From assembly GCF_902168175.1 (NCBI RefSeq), contig NZ_CABHOU010000095.1, positions 1 through 64,000 on the forward strand: DNA of 64,000 nt, read 5' to 3'. A model generated the notes under the pieces. The model searched no databases. It was not told where the DNA came from and worked only from the letters and a program-made list of their open reading frames with translations. The position numbers were made by a program, and so were the translations under genes. Origin of the DNA: an uncultured Chitinophaga sp. Its GTDB lineage: Bacteria; Bacteroidota; Bacteroidia; Chitinophagales; Chitinophagaceae. Within the stretch, counting starts at the first letter, position 1; each line of letters begins with the position of its first letter. Below, piece after piece: positions 18,576-27,362 of this stretch.

Positions 18576-19499
18576 ATGTCCCTTACGGTTGTAGGTACTA
18601 TGGCGTTTGATGATATCGAAACGCCCTTTGGAAAGTCAGATAAGATCATTGGTGGTTCGGCCACATTTATTGCCTGGGCGGCCTCTAACTTCGTTACGCC
18701 CATTAACCAGGTGTCTGTAATCGGTGGCGACTTTCCCGAGGCGGAACTGGATGCGCTGAAGGCCCGTGGCGTTGCGCTGGAAGGCGTGCAGGTTAAAAAA
18801 GATGAAAAGTCTTTTTACTGGGCCGGTAGGTATCATATGGACATGAATACCCGCGATACCCTGGCGACTGAACTGAATGTACTGGCCGACTTCCAGCCTG
18901 TAATTCCTGAAAGTTACCAGAGCAGTGAGTTCCTGATACTGGGTAACCTTACGCCGCAGGTGCAGCTGGATGTGATTAAACAAATGAAACAACGCCCCAA
19001 ACTGATCGTAATGGATACCATGAACTTCTGGATGGAAGTTGCCCTGGACGATCTGAAAAAGGTACTTAAAGAAGTAGACGTGCTGATGATCAACGATAGC
19101 GAGGCCCGCCAGCTTAGTGGTGAGTTCTCACTCGTAAAAGCAGCCAAGAAGGTAATCAGCATGGGCCCCCGTTACCTCATCATCAAAAAAGGTGAACACG
19201 GCGCACTGCTCTTCCATGAAAACCATGTATTCTTTGCTCCGGCTCTTCCTTTGGAAGATGTGTTTGATCCAACCGGTGCCGGCGATACTTTTGCAGGCGG
19301 CTTCATCGGCCACCTCGCTAAAACCAAAGATATCTCCTTCGAGAATATGAAGACGGCCATCATCGTAGGTTCGGCCATGGCATCGTTCTGTGTAGAGAAA
19401 TTTGGTGTACAGCGCCTCCGCGAAATCACCCAGGAAGACATTGCCGGCCGCCTCGAGCAGTTCGTGGAACTGGTGAACTTCGATATCGATCTCGTTTAG
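18576..19499 (+). CDS. PfkB/ribokinase family sugar kinase
   Basis: 307 residues from the ATG at 18576 (MSLTVVGTMAFDDIETPFG). The N-terminal substrate-binding part has GGSATFIAWAASNF, and the PfkB signature DPTGAGDTFAGGF lies near residues 230-242 with the catalytic Asp in GAGD. These enzymes phosphorylate a sugar or nucleoside hydroxyl with ATP in the cytoplasm. The substrate is uncertain; the length and lack of a lid insertion would allow a ribokinase- or adenosine-kinase-like role. It is a single-gene unit ended by a strong terminator. Confidence 0.9.
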   Translation: MSLTVVGTMAFDDIETPFGKSDKIIGGSATFIAWAASNFVTPINQVSVIGGDFPEAELDALKARGVALEGVQVKKDEKSFYWAGRYHMDMNTRDTLATELNVLADFQPVIPESYQSSEFLILGNLTPQVQLDVIKQMKQRPKLIVMDTMNFWMEVALDDLKKVLKEVDVLMINDSEARQLSGEFSLVKAAKKVISMGPRYLIIKKGEHGALLFHENHVFFAPALPLEDVFDPTGAGDTFAGGFIGHLAKTKDISFENMKTAIIVGSAMASFCVEKFGVQRLREITQEDIAGRLEQFVELVNFDIDLV

Positions 19500-19520
19500 T
19501 TAAATCGGATTTCTACATAA

Positions 19521-19560
19521 AAAGGAAGGGCGTACGACAATCGTACGCCCTTCCTTTTTA
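19521..19560. terminator. bidirectional terminator, 17-bp stem
   Basis: AAAGGAAGGGCGTACGA (19521-19537) pairs perfectly with 19541-19557 across a 3-nt loop, with T-rich sequence after it on both strands. It serves the kinase gene and the convergent nuclease gene. Confidence 0.92.
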
Positions 19561-19575
19561 TATGAATCATCTCTT

Positions 19576-20388
19576 TTATTCCCCGTAAATACCGTTCAGC
19601 ACCGCAGCCAGTCTCAGGCCACCCTTCAGCAACTGGTTGTTAAGGTCGTTTACAAAGATGTAATTGTAACGGTAGCTCAGTTTCTCCTGGTCCTTGGTGC
19701 GGGCATAAATTTTGTCGGACACTACGTGCGATTCGTACAGCCAGTCGATCAGTGAGCCACCCTGGTAGCTTTTTACCTGCGCCGGGCTGGCAATGTCGAG
19801 TATTTTAGTATACTCAGTGTAGCTGTACTGCTGGAATTCGATCAGGTGTTCGTCCCAAAGGCGGTGCAGGTTGGAAGGACGGTCGAACCAGAAGATGCTT
19901 ATTTTATTGCCTCCCTGGTCTTCGTCGCGGCCTACGTGTAAGGGTTGGTGAAGGTCGCCTACAAGGTGTACCAGCCACTTAAGGGCTTCGATCTTTTTCT
20001 CCTTCGAAACAGATGGGTTTTTAAGTTGCTGGGAGGAGGAAAGGATTTGGGTATACAAATTCTCCCCCTTCATGGCCTTCAGTTCACTTTCCAGTTGCTG
20101 GCGCGAGATGTTGCCTGCAAAGTCGACATAATGCCATTTGGAGGTGTGGTTATATTTATTGGTGGTGTCGGATTTAATGAAGTCGGGCCAGTTGGATATC
20201 ATGGCGAGGGTTTCGCGGCCAATAAGTCCGGCAATGGCCTTTTTAGCCTTAGGGCTCAGGTGGTTCGTAGCAATTTCGGCTACCACGCGGTGCCCGATTG
20301 GTCCAAATGCAGACGCTCTTACGGTAAATAACAATGCCATCATCAGCACACTGCCCAGCTTTACACAATATTGGAAGTATTTGTTCAT
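19576..20388 (-). CDS. S1/P1 family secreted nuclease
   Basis: 270 residues with a signal peptide ending ASA before Phe28. The trinuclear zinc-site motifs are present: FGPIGHRVVAEIA at the mature N-terminus, KWHYVDF, LVGDLHQPLHVGRDEDQGGN and NLHRLWDEHLI. The family degrades single-stranded DNA/RNA in the periplasm or outside the cell, probably for phosphate and nucleoside salvage. The mature N-terminal residue is usually Trp, whose backbone binds zinc; here it is Phe, a mild change. Preceded by a TATTTTTG promoter box. Confidence 0.92.
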   Translation of the reverse strand: MNKYFQYCVKLGSVLMMALLFTVRASAFGPIGHRVVAEIATNHLSPKAKKAIAGLIGRETLAMISNWPDFIKSDTTNKYNHTSKWHYVDFAGNISRQQLESELKAMKGENLYTQILSSSQQLKNPSVSKEKKIEALKWLVHLVGDLHQPLHVGRDEDQGGNKISIFWFDRPSNLHRLWDEHLIEFQQYSYTEYTKILDIASPAQVKSYQGGSLIDWLYESHVVSDKIYARTKDQEKLSYRYNYIFVNDLNNQLLKGGLRLAAVLNGIYGE

Positions 20389-20416
20389 GAATCGGTAATT
20401 TTGATCTAAAGTCGAA

Positions 20417-20424
20417 CAAAAATA
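20417..20424 (-). promoter_or_regulatory. -7 box TATTTTTG of the S1/P1 nuclease gene
   Basis: Reads TATTTTTG on the minus strand, 28 nt before the nuclease start codon. No clear -33 element. Confidence 0.5.
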
Positions 20425-20513
20425 TGAATTGTGTGTGAAGGCCGTCCTTTTTTTGAGTTCGATAGTTATTTACAGGACCATCAGGCCTTGGCCACCATGA
20501 AAACTAAACGGAT

Positions 20514-22568
20514 ATGAAATTTAAGTTAAGCGCCCCTTACGAACCCGCCGGCGATCAGCCGGAAGCCATCAGAAAACTTACAGAAGGTGTGAATGAAGGA
20601 GAGCCGTTCCAGACGCTGCTGGGAGTAACGGGTTCCGGTAAAACATTTACTGTGGCCAACGTGGTGCAGAATGTGCAGAAGCCTACGCTGGTGCTTACAC
20701 ATAATAAAACCCTGGTTGCCCAGCTGTACGGTGAACTCAAACAGTTTTTCCCGGATAACGCCGTGGAATACTTCGTTTCCTACTACGATTACTATCAGCC
20801 GGAGGCTTATATGCCCGTAAGCGACACCTATATAGAAAAGGACCTGGCCATCAACGAGGAGCTGGACAAACTGCGCCTTCGTGCAACCACCAGTCTGCTG
20901 TCGGGCCGCCGCGACATTATAGTAGTGGCCAGCGTATCGTGTATATATGGTATGGGTAACCCTACTGAATATGCGAACAGTATCATCCGCATCCACAAGG
21001 GTCAAACCATTGCCCGCAACGCCCTGTTGCATGGCCTGGTAAATTCCCTGTACTCCCGTACCACCGGCGATTTTAATCGTGGTAACTTCCGGGTTAAAGG
21101 CGATACGGTGGATGTGAACCTGCCGTATGTAGACTATGGCTACCGGATTACTTTTTTTGGGGATGAGATAGAAGAGATCGAAAGCATAGACATTACCAAC
21201 GGCAAACGCATAGGCACCATGGAGAATGCGGCCATCTTCCCGGCCAACCTTTATGTAGCCTCTAAAGATATGATGGTAGAGGTGCTGCACGAAATCCAGG
21301 ATGAACTCCTGGCCCAGGTGGAATACTTTAAGGCCAATGGTAAACTGATAGAAGCGCAACGTTTGTCCGAAAGGGTTAATTATGATTTAGAGATGATAAG
21401 GGAGCTGGGGTATTGCAGCGGTATCGAAAACTACTCGCGTTTTCTCGACAGACGCCTGCCCGGCACACGCCCATTCTGCCTGCTCGATTACTTCCCAGAC
21501 GATTTCCTGCTGGTGATAGATGAAAGCCACGTAACCATTCCACAAGTAAGTGGCATGTATGGCGGCGACCGTTCCCGCAAACTCACCTTGGTAGATTTCG
21601 GGTTCCGGCTGCCCTCTGCAATGGATAACCGCCCGCTTAACTTCTACGAATTCGAGAACCTGCTGAACCAAACCATCTTTGTAAGCGCCACCCCCGGCGA
21701 CTACGAATTGAAACAGACTGAAGGTGTGGTGGTAGAGCAAATCGTACGCCCTACCGGCCTGCTTGATCCTCCCATTGAGATACGTCCGAGCAAGAACCAG
21801 GTAGACGACTTGCTGGAGGAGATAGATAAAAGGATACTAAAAGGCGACCGTGTGCTCGTAACCACCCTTACGAAGCGGATGGCCGAGGAGATGGATAAGT
21901 ACCTGCACCGTATCAATATCAAATCACGCTACATACACTCCGAGGTAGATACGCTGGAGCGTGTGGAAATACTACGCGACCTGCGCCTCGGTAATATAGA
22001 CGTACTGGTGGGTGTGAACCTGTTGAGGGAGGGACTCGATTTGCCCGAGGTGTCGCTGGTGGCTATCTTGGATGCCGACAAAGAAGGTTTCCTGCGTGAC
22101 GAGCGCTCCCTTACCCAAACTGCTGGCCGCGCCGCCCGTAACGTGGATGGCCTGGTAATTTTTTATGCGGATAAGATGACCGACAGTATGCAGCGTACGA
22201 TCAACGAAACCGACCGGCGTCGGGAAAAACAACATGCCAATAACCTGGCAAACAATATAGTACCACGTACGGTGAAGAAGTCGATAGAGCAGATTATGGG
22301 GCAAACGGCCGTACTAGCCATCAAGAATTACGATGAAAGTTCGCCTTACGCGGTAAACGACGCCGCAACAACATCCGTGGTGGCCGAAGACGGTGCTGCT
22401 TACAATAAAGATATGGTGAAAACGATTCCCCAAATGGAGAAGGCAATTGGGAAGGTGCGTAAGGATATGGAGAAGGCTGCAAAAGACCTGGATTTCATGG
22501 AAGCTGCCCGTTTACGAGACCAAATGTTCAGTATGCAGCAGGAATTAGAGAATATGAAACGGAAATAG
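20514..22568 (+). CDS. uvrB: excinuclease ABC subunit UvrB
   Basis: 684 residues, close to the usual 660-690. Walker A GVTGSGKT ends at residue 44; the damage-probing beta-hairpin YYDYYQPEAYM is at 90-100; helicase motifs DESHVTIPQVSGMYGGDRSRK, ATPGDYE, LREGLDLPEVSLVAILDADKEGFLR and QTAGRAARN are present. A UVR coiled-coil near the C-terminus (about 640-675) contacts UvrC. UvrB loads at DNA lesions after UvrA and positions UvrC for the double incision of nucleotide excision repair. It stands alone, with no other uvr gene nearby. Confidence 0.98.
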   Translation: MKFKLSAPYEPAGDQPEAIRKLTEGVNEGEPFQTLLGVTGSGKTFTVANVVQNVQKPTLVLTHNKTLVAQLYGELKQFFPDNAVEYFVSYYDYYQPEAYMPVSDTYIEKDLAINEELDKLRLRATTSLLSGRRDIIVVASVSCIYGMGNPTEYANSIIRIHKGQTIARNALLHGLVNSLYSRTTGDFNRGNFRVKGDTVDVNLPYVDYGYRITFFGDEIEEIESIDITNGKRIGTMENAAIFPANLYVASKDMMVEVLHEIQDELLAQVEYFKANGKLIEAQRLSERVNYDLEMIRELGYCSGIENYSRFLDRRLPGTRPFCLLDYFPDDFLLVIDESHVTIPQVSGMYGGDRSRKLTLVDFGFRLPSAMDNRPLNFYEFENLLNQTIFVSATPGDYELKQTEGVVVEQIVRPTGLLDPPIEIRPSKNQVDDLLEEIDKRILKGDRVLVTTLTKRMAEEMDKYLHRINIKSRYIHSEVDTLERVEILRDLRLGNIDVLVGVNLLREGLDLPEVSLVAILDADKEGFLRDERSLTQTAGRAARNVDGLVIFYADKMTDSMQRTINETDRRREKQHANNLANNIVPRTVKKSIEQIMGQTAVLAIKNYDESSPYAVNDAATTSVVAEDGAAYNKDMVKTIPQMEKAIGKVRKDMEKAAKDLDFMEAARLRDQMFSMQQELENMKRK

Positions 22569-23002
22569 GGTTAATGGACGTTTATTTCAGGTTAAAAAAA
22601 GTAAAACACATATAGAATTTAATGCAATGTGATTGAATATTTGTTGTGTAATTGTGCTATGAATCGAATTGAATATAATATTTAAACTATTGTATATCAA
22701 TTATTAGAAAGCAGTATATCGAAATAACAGTAGCGAGTGGCTTCGGGTTTTTGCAAAATTTCAATTTCAATGTTAAGGAAAAGTTAACTACTTGTATTTG
22801 AGTGAGTTGTATAGGGTTTTTGGCTTGTTGTGCTAATCTTAAGCAGTTCGAAAACAATATTTATATTATTATTATTTGCTATATAACTGACGTTTCCCGT
22901 ACATTTGCCCCTCAATTTTCAAATATTTCCAATTTTATAGCCTTCTATTTGATTTTTTAAATCGTAAACATACTTTTATTACGAATTTTAAAATCAAACG
23001 CT
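22569..23002. other. AT-rich 434-bp intergenic region before amt
   Basis: No coding potential and no obvious terminator for uvrB. It holds the amt promoter candidate at 22875-22907. I found no sigma-54 type element. Confidence 0.5.
22875..22907 (+). promoter_or_regulatory. candidate amt promoter (TTTG-N21-TACATTTG)
   Basis: A -33 TTTG (22875-22878) and -7 TACATTTG (22900-22907) in the Bacteroidota arrangement imply a 5' leader of about 90 nt for amt. Confidence 0.6.
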
Positions 23003-24394
23003 ATGAAGAAAAAATCACTACAGGACTATCTACCATTTATTTTCCTGGCAATAATTGCGGTTGCGGGTATTTTTTTCAAGGTACCAGCCAGTTTTTCTGA
23101 TCCGGAGGGTAAATATAACTATGCGGATATCGCCTGGATTTTGGTGGCCTCTTCACTTGTATTCCTGATGACCCCAGGTTTGTCATTCTTCTACGGAGGC
23201 ATGGTAAATCGTAAAAATGTGATCTCTACATTAATGCAAAGCTTTATCGCAGCCGGTGTTATCAGCATCGTTTGGGTTGCGGTTGGTTTCTCCCTGGCAT
23301 TCGGTGAATCACAAGGTGGTTTCATCGGATCACCCAGCACATTCTTCTTCTTTAAAGATGTAAGCTCGGGTGCCCCGTGGTCGTTGGCTCCTACCATTCC
23401 CTTACTGTTGTTCGCATTATTCCAGATGAAGTTTGCGATCATCACCCCAGCCCTCGTAGTAGGTGCGGTTGCCGAGAGGATCCGTTTCACTTCCTATGTA
23501 TTGTTCATGGTGCTGTTCAGCCTTATCGTATATGCGCCAATTGCACACTGGACATGGCATCCTGATGGTTTCCTGTTCAAGCTGGGTGTACTTGACTTTG
23601 CTGGTGGTACTGTAGTACACATTTCTGCCGGTTGTGCTGCCCTCGTAGGTGCCCTGGTACTGAAACGCCGTAAGGACCACGTAGCTAAGAAAGAACTTAC
23701 GCCTGCTAACATTCCTTTCGTAGTATTGGGTACTGGCTTGCTCTGGTTCGGCTGGTTCGGTTTCAATGCCGGTTCTGCCCTGGGTGCTAACAGCCTTGCA
23801 GTTTCTGCTTTTGCTACTACTAATACTGCTACTGCTGCAGCTGGTCTTTCCTGGTTATTCTTCGATGTGATCCGCGGTCGTAAACCTTCGGCGCTCGGTT
23901 TCTGTATCGGTGCGGTAGTTGGCCTGGTGGCTATCACTCCTGCAGCTGGTTTTGTAGGTATTCCTCAAAGTATCTTTATAGGTTTCATTGCAGCTATCGT
24001 TTCTAACATGGTAGTACATTGGAAATCAAAATCAACTATCGACGATACCCTGGACGTATTCCCCTGCCATGGTGTTGGTGGTATAGTTGGTATGCTGCTT
24101 ACCGGTTTGTTCGCAACCAAAGCTGTTAACAGCGCTGCAAGCGATGGCTGGTTCTACGGCAACTTCGAACTGTTCAAAAATCATGTTATCGGTCTGGCAA
24201 TCGTAGTGTCATACAGCCTGGTAATGTCTTTCCTGATCTTCAAACTCATCAACCTCATTCACCCACTGCGTGTAACTGACGAAGAAGAGCTGCAAGGTCT
24301 GGATGCTACTCAGCACAACGAGCAATACCATCCCAACAATATGAAAATTGCTGGTAACGGTGAGCTCAAAGAAGAAGAGCTGATTCACGGTTAA
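23003..24394 (+). CDS. amt: ammonium transporter Amt
   Basis: 463 residues with about 11-12 membrane segments. Signatures: DFAGGTVVHISAGCAALVGALV with the first pore His, and DVFPCHGVGGIVGML with the second. FFYGGMVNRKNV marks the early region. The protein carries NH4+/NH3 across the inner membrane. A glnK (PII) gene, often paired with amt, is absent here; a porin gene follows instead, after a hairpin terminator. Confidence 0.97.
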   Translation: MKKKSLQDYLPFIFLAIIAVAGIFFKVPASFSDPEGKYNYADIAWILVASSLVFLMTPGLSFFYGGMVNRKNVISTLMQSFIAAGVISIVWVAVGFSLAFGESQGGFIGSPSTFFFFKDVSSGAPWSLAPTIPLLLFALFQMKFAIITPALVVGAVAERIRFTSYVLFMVLFSLIVYAPIAHWTWHPDGFLFKLGVLDFAGGTVVHISAGCAALVGALVLKRRKDHVAKKELTPANIPFVVLGTGLLWFGWFGFNAGSALGANSLAVSAFATTNTATAAAGLSWLFFDVIRGRKPSALGFCIGAVVGLVAITPAAGFVGIPQSIFIGFIAAIVSNMVVHWKSKSTIDDTLDVFPCHGVGGIVGMLLTGLFATKAVNSAASDGWFYGNFELFKNHVIGLAIVVSYSLVMSFLIFKLINLIHPLRVTDEEELQGLDATQHNEQYHPNNMKIAGNGELKEEELIHG

Positions 24395-24425
24395 GATCTG
24401 ACATTAAATTATATCTCCTGTAATA

Positions 24426-24480
24426 GATCACCGCGGTGCGGTTGGTATGGGCTCGTATTGCCTGCGCTGCGGTGGTCTTC
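24426..24480 (+). terminator. intrinsic terminator after amt
   Basis: A 16-bp RNA stem (24426-24441 with 24462-24477, four G-U pairs) is followed by TTCTTTTAAAA. Confidence 0.65.
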
Positions 24481-24513
24481 TTTTAAAAATACAGGAATGC
24501 GCGCATGAAGAAA

Positions 24514-24527
24514 GTTTGTTAACAAAC
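24514..24527. repeat. GTTTGTTAACAAAC palindrome
   Basis: A perfect 14-bp palindrome about 140 bp upstream of the porin gene, a possible operator. The 15 nt GCATGAAGAAAGTTT at 24503-24517 also match the porin start (24663-24677), making a 5-residue mini-frame. Confidence 0.3.
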
Positions 24528-24664
24528 GAAGTTATGGATCACTAAGCACGGTTATGGTAAAAGAACAAACAATTACGAATCAACAGATGAAGTAAAAGCA
24601 ACCTCAAACACGACGCAATACTATTAGCGGCTACCCTCCATTTTATCAATCTAAAAATCAAAGC

Positions 24665-25714
24665 ATGAAGAAAGTTTTTTTGACTTTAATGGCTGCTTCA
24701 TGGGCGTTTTATGCCCAGGCACAGGACTCAACTCGCCTTTTACCGGAAGGATTAAAGATCTCTGCATCCGCAGATGTTTACTACAAGTTTAACTTTAATG
24801 AAAATATCACGGATAATAAGACCAGTTTCACTAACTCGCACAATAGCTTCGAGTTAGGTATGGCCTCGTTGAAATTGGAGCATTCCTTTAAGAACGTTGG
24901 TTTCGTGGCAGACCTCGGCTTTGGAAAACGCGCTGAGGAATTTTCTTACAACGACGACAATACAAGGTTTGCGATCAAGCAACTGAATGTATATTATTCT
25001 CCGGCTTCCTGGTTGAAATTTACGCTGGGTGCTTATGGTACGCACGTAGGTTACGAACTTGTAGATGCATATCTGAACCGTAACTACAGCATGTCTTACA
25101 TGTTCTCTTACGGCCCCTTCTTCCACACGGGTGTGAAAGCCGATATGAGCTTTGGTTCTCACAGCTTTATGGTAGGCGTGTTTAATCCAACCGATCTGAA
25201 ATCGGCTTCGTTCACCAACCATAAATACGTTGGTGCCCAATACGGCTATGCGCCGGGCAGCGTGCCTTTCAAATTTTACCTGAACTACATCGGCGGCCGT
25301 GATACCTTCCAGGTACGTAACGACCAGGTTGATGCGGTGATCACTTACCAGGCCTCTTCTAAATTCGGAATTGGTTATAATGGTACCGTGAGCCATTACA
25401 AAAATGGTGAGTCTGCAGACTGGTGGGGATCTGCCCTTTACCTGAACCTGGACCCAACCGAAAGTTTCGGGTTAACCCTTCGTAGTGAGTACTTCTCCGA
25501 TAAAGATGGCCTGAAAATATTCACTGATCCCGCTAAGTTTGATGAGGGTGGAAGCGTTGTAGCGTTTACGCTTTCTGCTAACTACAAAATCGGCGGTTTC
25601 ACACTGGTGCCGGAGTTCCGCCTGGACCAGGCTTCAGAGGATTTATTCTCTAAAGGTGATGTGGCCAAAAAAGCTTCAGCTAACTTCCTGCTGGCGGCTA
25701 TTTACAAGTTCTAG
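24665..25714 (+). CDS. outer-membrane beta-barrel porin (OmpL-like, bbp2 type)
   Basis: 349 residues with a clean signal peptide (ending YAQAQ). It has alternating amphipathic strands throughout and ends in FLLAAIYKF, with the C-terminal aromatic residue typical of outer-membrane barrels. It resembles the putative beta-barrel porin-2 family often found next to ammonium transporters in Bacteroidota. A role letting nitrogen compounds through the outer membrane is inferred from that pairing. Confidence 0.82.
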   Translation: MKKVFLTLMAASWAFYAQAQDSTRLLPEGLKISASADVYYKFNFNENITDNKTSFTNSHNSFELGMASLKLEHSFKNVGFVADLGFGKRAEEFSYNDDNTRFAIKQLNVYYSPASWLKFTLGAYGTHVGYELVDAYLNRNYSMSYMFSYGPFFHTGVKADMSFGSHSFMVGVFNPTDLKSASFTNHKYVGAQYGYAPGSVPFKFYLNYIGGRDTFQVRNDQVDAVITYQASSKFGIGYNGTVSHYKNGESADWWGSALYLNLDPTESFGLTLRSEYFSDKDGLKIFTDPAKFDEGGSVVAFTLSANYKIGGFTLVPEFRLDQASEDLFSKGDVAKKASANFLLAAIYKF

Positions 25715-25760
25715 GATTTGGCTCATATAATATCGGTTTAACTAAACCGCGTTACGCTTA

Positions 25761-25788
25761 AAAGTGTGCGATTTTTATCGCACACTTT
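25761..25788 (+). terminator. terminator hairpin after the porin gene
   Basis: AAAGTGTGCGAT (25761-25772) pairs perfectly with 25777-25788 around a TTTT loop; the 3' side ends in TTTT. Confidence 0.8.
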
Positions 25789-25840
25789 TGCCGCGCAGTA
25801 ACCTGCTGAAGGCAACAACCTGATCTATCCTGCTTCGAGG

Positions 25841-25870
25841 AGCGCCATAATTATGGCGCTTCTTTTCTTT
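25841..25870 (+). terminator. second, tandem terminator hairpin
   Basis: A perfect 20-bp palindrome (AGCGCCATAA and complement, 25841-25860) is followed by TCTTTTCTTT. With the preceding hairpin it gives double termination before the DUF2461 gene. Confidence 0.8.
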
Positions 25871-25916
25871 ATTTTGTATATTTTGTCAGACAATTAAGCG
25901 TAAACTGATACACATT

Positions 25917-26576
25917 ATGTTGAGCCCATCTACTCTGAAGTTCCTTAAGGAGCTACAGAAAAACAACAACAAACCCTGGTTTGATGAGCACAAAGCACAA
26001 TACCAGGATGCTAAAGCAGATTATGAGAGCCTTGTACAGCAGATAATAGACGGCCTTTCGCGGCAGGATGAGCAGATAGAGGGATTACAGGTGAAGGATT
26101 GCGTATTCCGTATTTATAAAGATGTAAGGTTCTCTAAAGATAAATCGCCCTATAAAGTTAATATGGGAGCGGCTTTCGTTAAAGGAGGCAAGAAGTCGCC
26201 TTATGCAGGTTATTACTTTCATTTTGAACCGGGCGGTAAGAGCTTTGCCGGTGGAGGCCTCTGGATGCCAGACGCGCCTGTACTCAAAAAAACAAGACAG
26301 GAAATTGATTACAATTTTGCAGAGTTCCAGGATATTATCTCCCAGAAGGATTTTATCCGCACCTTTGGAAAGGTTGAGGGGGACGCATTAAAAACAGTGC
26401 CCCAGGGTTATCACCCCGATAATCCGGCCCTCGCCTACCTGAAGCTAAAAAGCCTTACGGTTGGCCGCAGCTTTACCGATGAAACCTGTACACAACCGGC
26501 GCTTACAAGAGAAATCCTGAAAACGTTCGCAGTGATGCAGCCCTTCCTCAAATTCCTTAACAGGTCATTTGATTAG
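25917..26576 (+). CDS. DUF2461 (TIGR02453) family protein
   Basis: 219 residues, full length for the family. Recognisable stretches are STLKFLKELQKNNNKPWFDEHK at the N-terminus, FRIYKDVRFSKDKSPYKVN, and the GGLWMPDAPVLKKTRQEI region. The family is widespread in bacteria and has no established biochemical role. It is a single-gene unit ended by a hairpin with a T run. Confidence 0.9.
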   Translation: MLSPSTLKFLKELQKNNNKPWFDEHKAQYQDAKADYESLVQQIIDGLSRQDEQIEGLQVKDCVFRIYKDVRFSKDKSPYKVNMGAAFVKGGKKSPYAGYYFHFEPGGKSFAGGGLWMPDAPVLKKTRQEIDYNFAEFQDIISQKDFIRTFGKVEGDALKTVPQGYHPDNPALAYLKLKSLTVGRSFTDETCTQPALTREILKTFAVMQPFLKFLNRSFD

Positions 26577-26608
26577 GATAAAATAAATAGAAAGAAAAAG
26601 ATAGAATC

Positions 26609-26660
26609 GCCCTGGTACGATAGAAGAAAATAGGGTAAATGATCGTGCCGGGGCTTTTTG
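26609..26660 (+). terminator. intrinsic terminator after the DUF2461 gene
   Basis: GCCCTGGTACGAT (26609-26621) pairs over 13 bp, with two G-U pairs, with 26642-26654, followed by TTTTTG. Confidence 0.75.
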
Positions 26661-26695
26661 TATTAATTCGAATATGCCAGCCAAATTTGTTGTTC

Positions 26696-26725
26696 GTCCA
26701 TGGACCATTCGGATGGACCATGGAC
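26696..26725. repeat. 30-bp hairpin palindrome with TCGG loop
   Basis: GTCCATGGACCAT (26696-26708) pairs perfectly with 26713-26725 around TCGG. The outer 10 nt of the left arm are themselves palindromic. It lies between the ends of convergent genes with no T run on either side, so it may be a barrier or a protein site rather than a terminator. Confidence 0.6.
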
Positions 26726-26759
26726 GCTAAGTATCACAACAACAAAACGAAATGGTAAA

Positions 26760-27011
26760 TTAATTTTTGTGTATCAAGAACTCAAATGGACGCGCTTTAC
26801 GGTTCTTTAATAGATTTTCTTTGTCAGTTCTGGTTTGTGCAAAACGTTGGTTGTAAACATTTGCTACCTCAACGATCGGTATGATACCGTCGAGCGTATC
26901 TTTCTGGTCTACAATACTCATGATGCGCGAAACCTGCGAAGAAAAATTAGAACTCCACTCTTCGGTGAACTTGTGCATAAGAAGCAGTTCACGATTGGTG
27001 TTGGTTTTCAT
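26760..27011 (-). CDS. small hypothetical protein (83 aa)
   Basis: 83 residues, charged and probably helical (KFTEEWSSNFSSQVSRIMSI), with a C-terminal basic stretch (KENLLKNRKARPFEFLIHK). It has no signal peptide, membrane segment or recognised domain. The ATG at 27011 and protein-like composition favour a real cytoplasmic gene. It is monocistronic, with a 297-bp upstream region. Function unknown. Confidence 0.55.
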   Translation of the reverse strand: MKTNTNRELLLMHKFTEEWSSNFSSQVSRIMSIVDQKDTLDGIIPIVEVANVYNQRFAQTRTDKENLLKNRKARPFEFLIHKN

Positions 27012-27308
27012 AGGAAAGGGTATTTAGTTTAGTAATAGTTTTGATAGAACTTAATAACTCTTTAGAAACAGAATGCATAGGATTTCATTTCAAAATTCAT
27101 TCTAATCTGGCACAATTCAATACTACTTCCGTGTAATTTTTTATGCTACGACAATTTTACACAGTTCTCTCTTCATAGTTCTCCAAATAGGCAAGCTCTC
27201 ATAGGCGCTCTCGTTGCTCTCGGTTTTTCGTATAACCCTTTCAGTAACGGTTAGGGAAGTGAATTTACACTAAATATTTAGAAAATACAATATTCTTTAA
27301 AAAAATAA
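27012..27308. other. intergenic region, nothing clear
   Basis: An AT-rich stretch of about 300 bp between the asd terminator and the 83-aa gene, which must hold the latter's promoter. I see no coding sequence and no clean promoter box. Confidence 0.4.
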
Positions 27309-27332
27309 TCCCATAGTCATATGACTATGGGA
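27309..27332 (-). terminator. asd terminator, perfect 24-bp palindrome
   Basis: TCCCATAGTCAT and its complement, followed on the minus strand by ATTATTTTTTT. It lies 31 bp past the asd stop. Confidence 0.88.
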
Positions 27333-27362
27333 TTTGAAGTTATTCACATGTGGATATTTACT

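Noticed and set aside
20526..21359. 277-codon minus-strand frame inside uvrB
   Set aside because: uvrB is unambiguous on the plus strand and the antisense translation has no recognisable domain.
22569..23002. Sigma-54 promoter before amt
   Set aside because: No GG-N10-GC element of the right form; a TTTG/TACATTTG promoter fits better.
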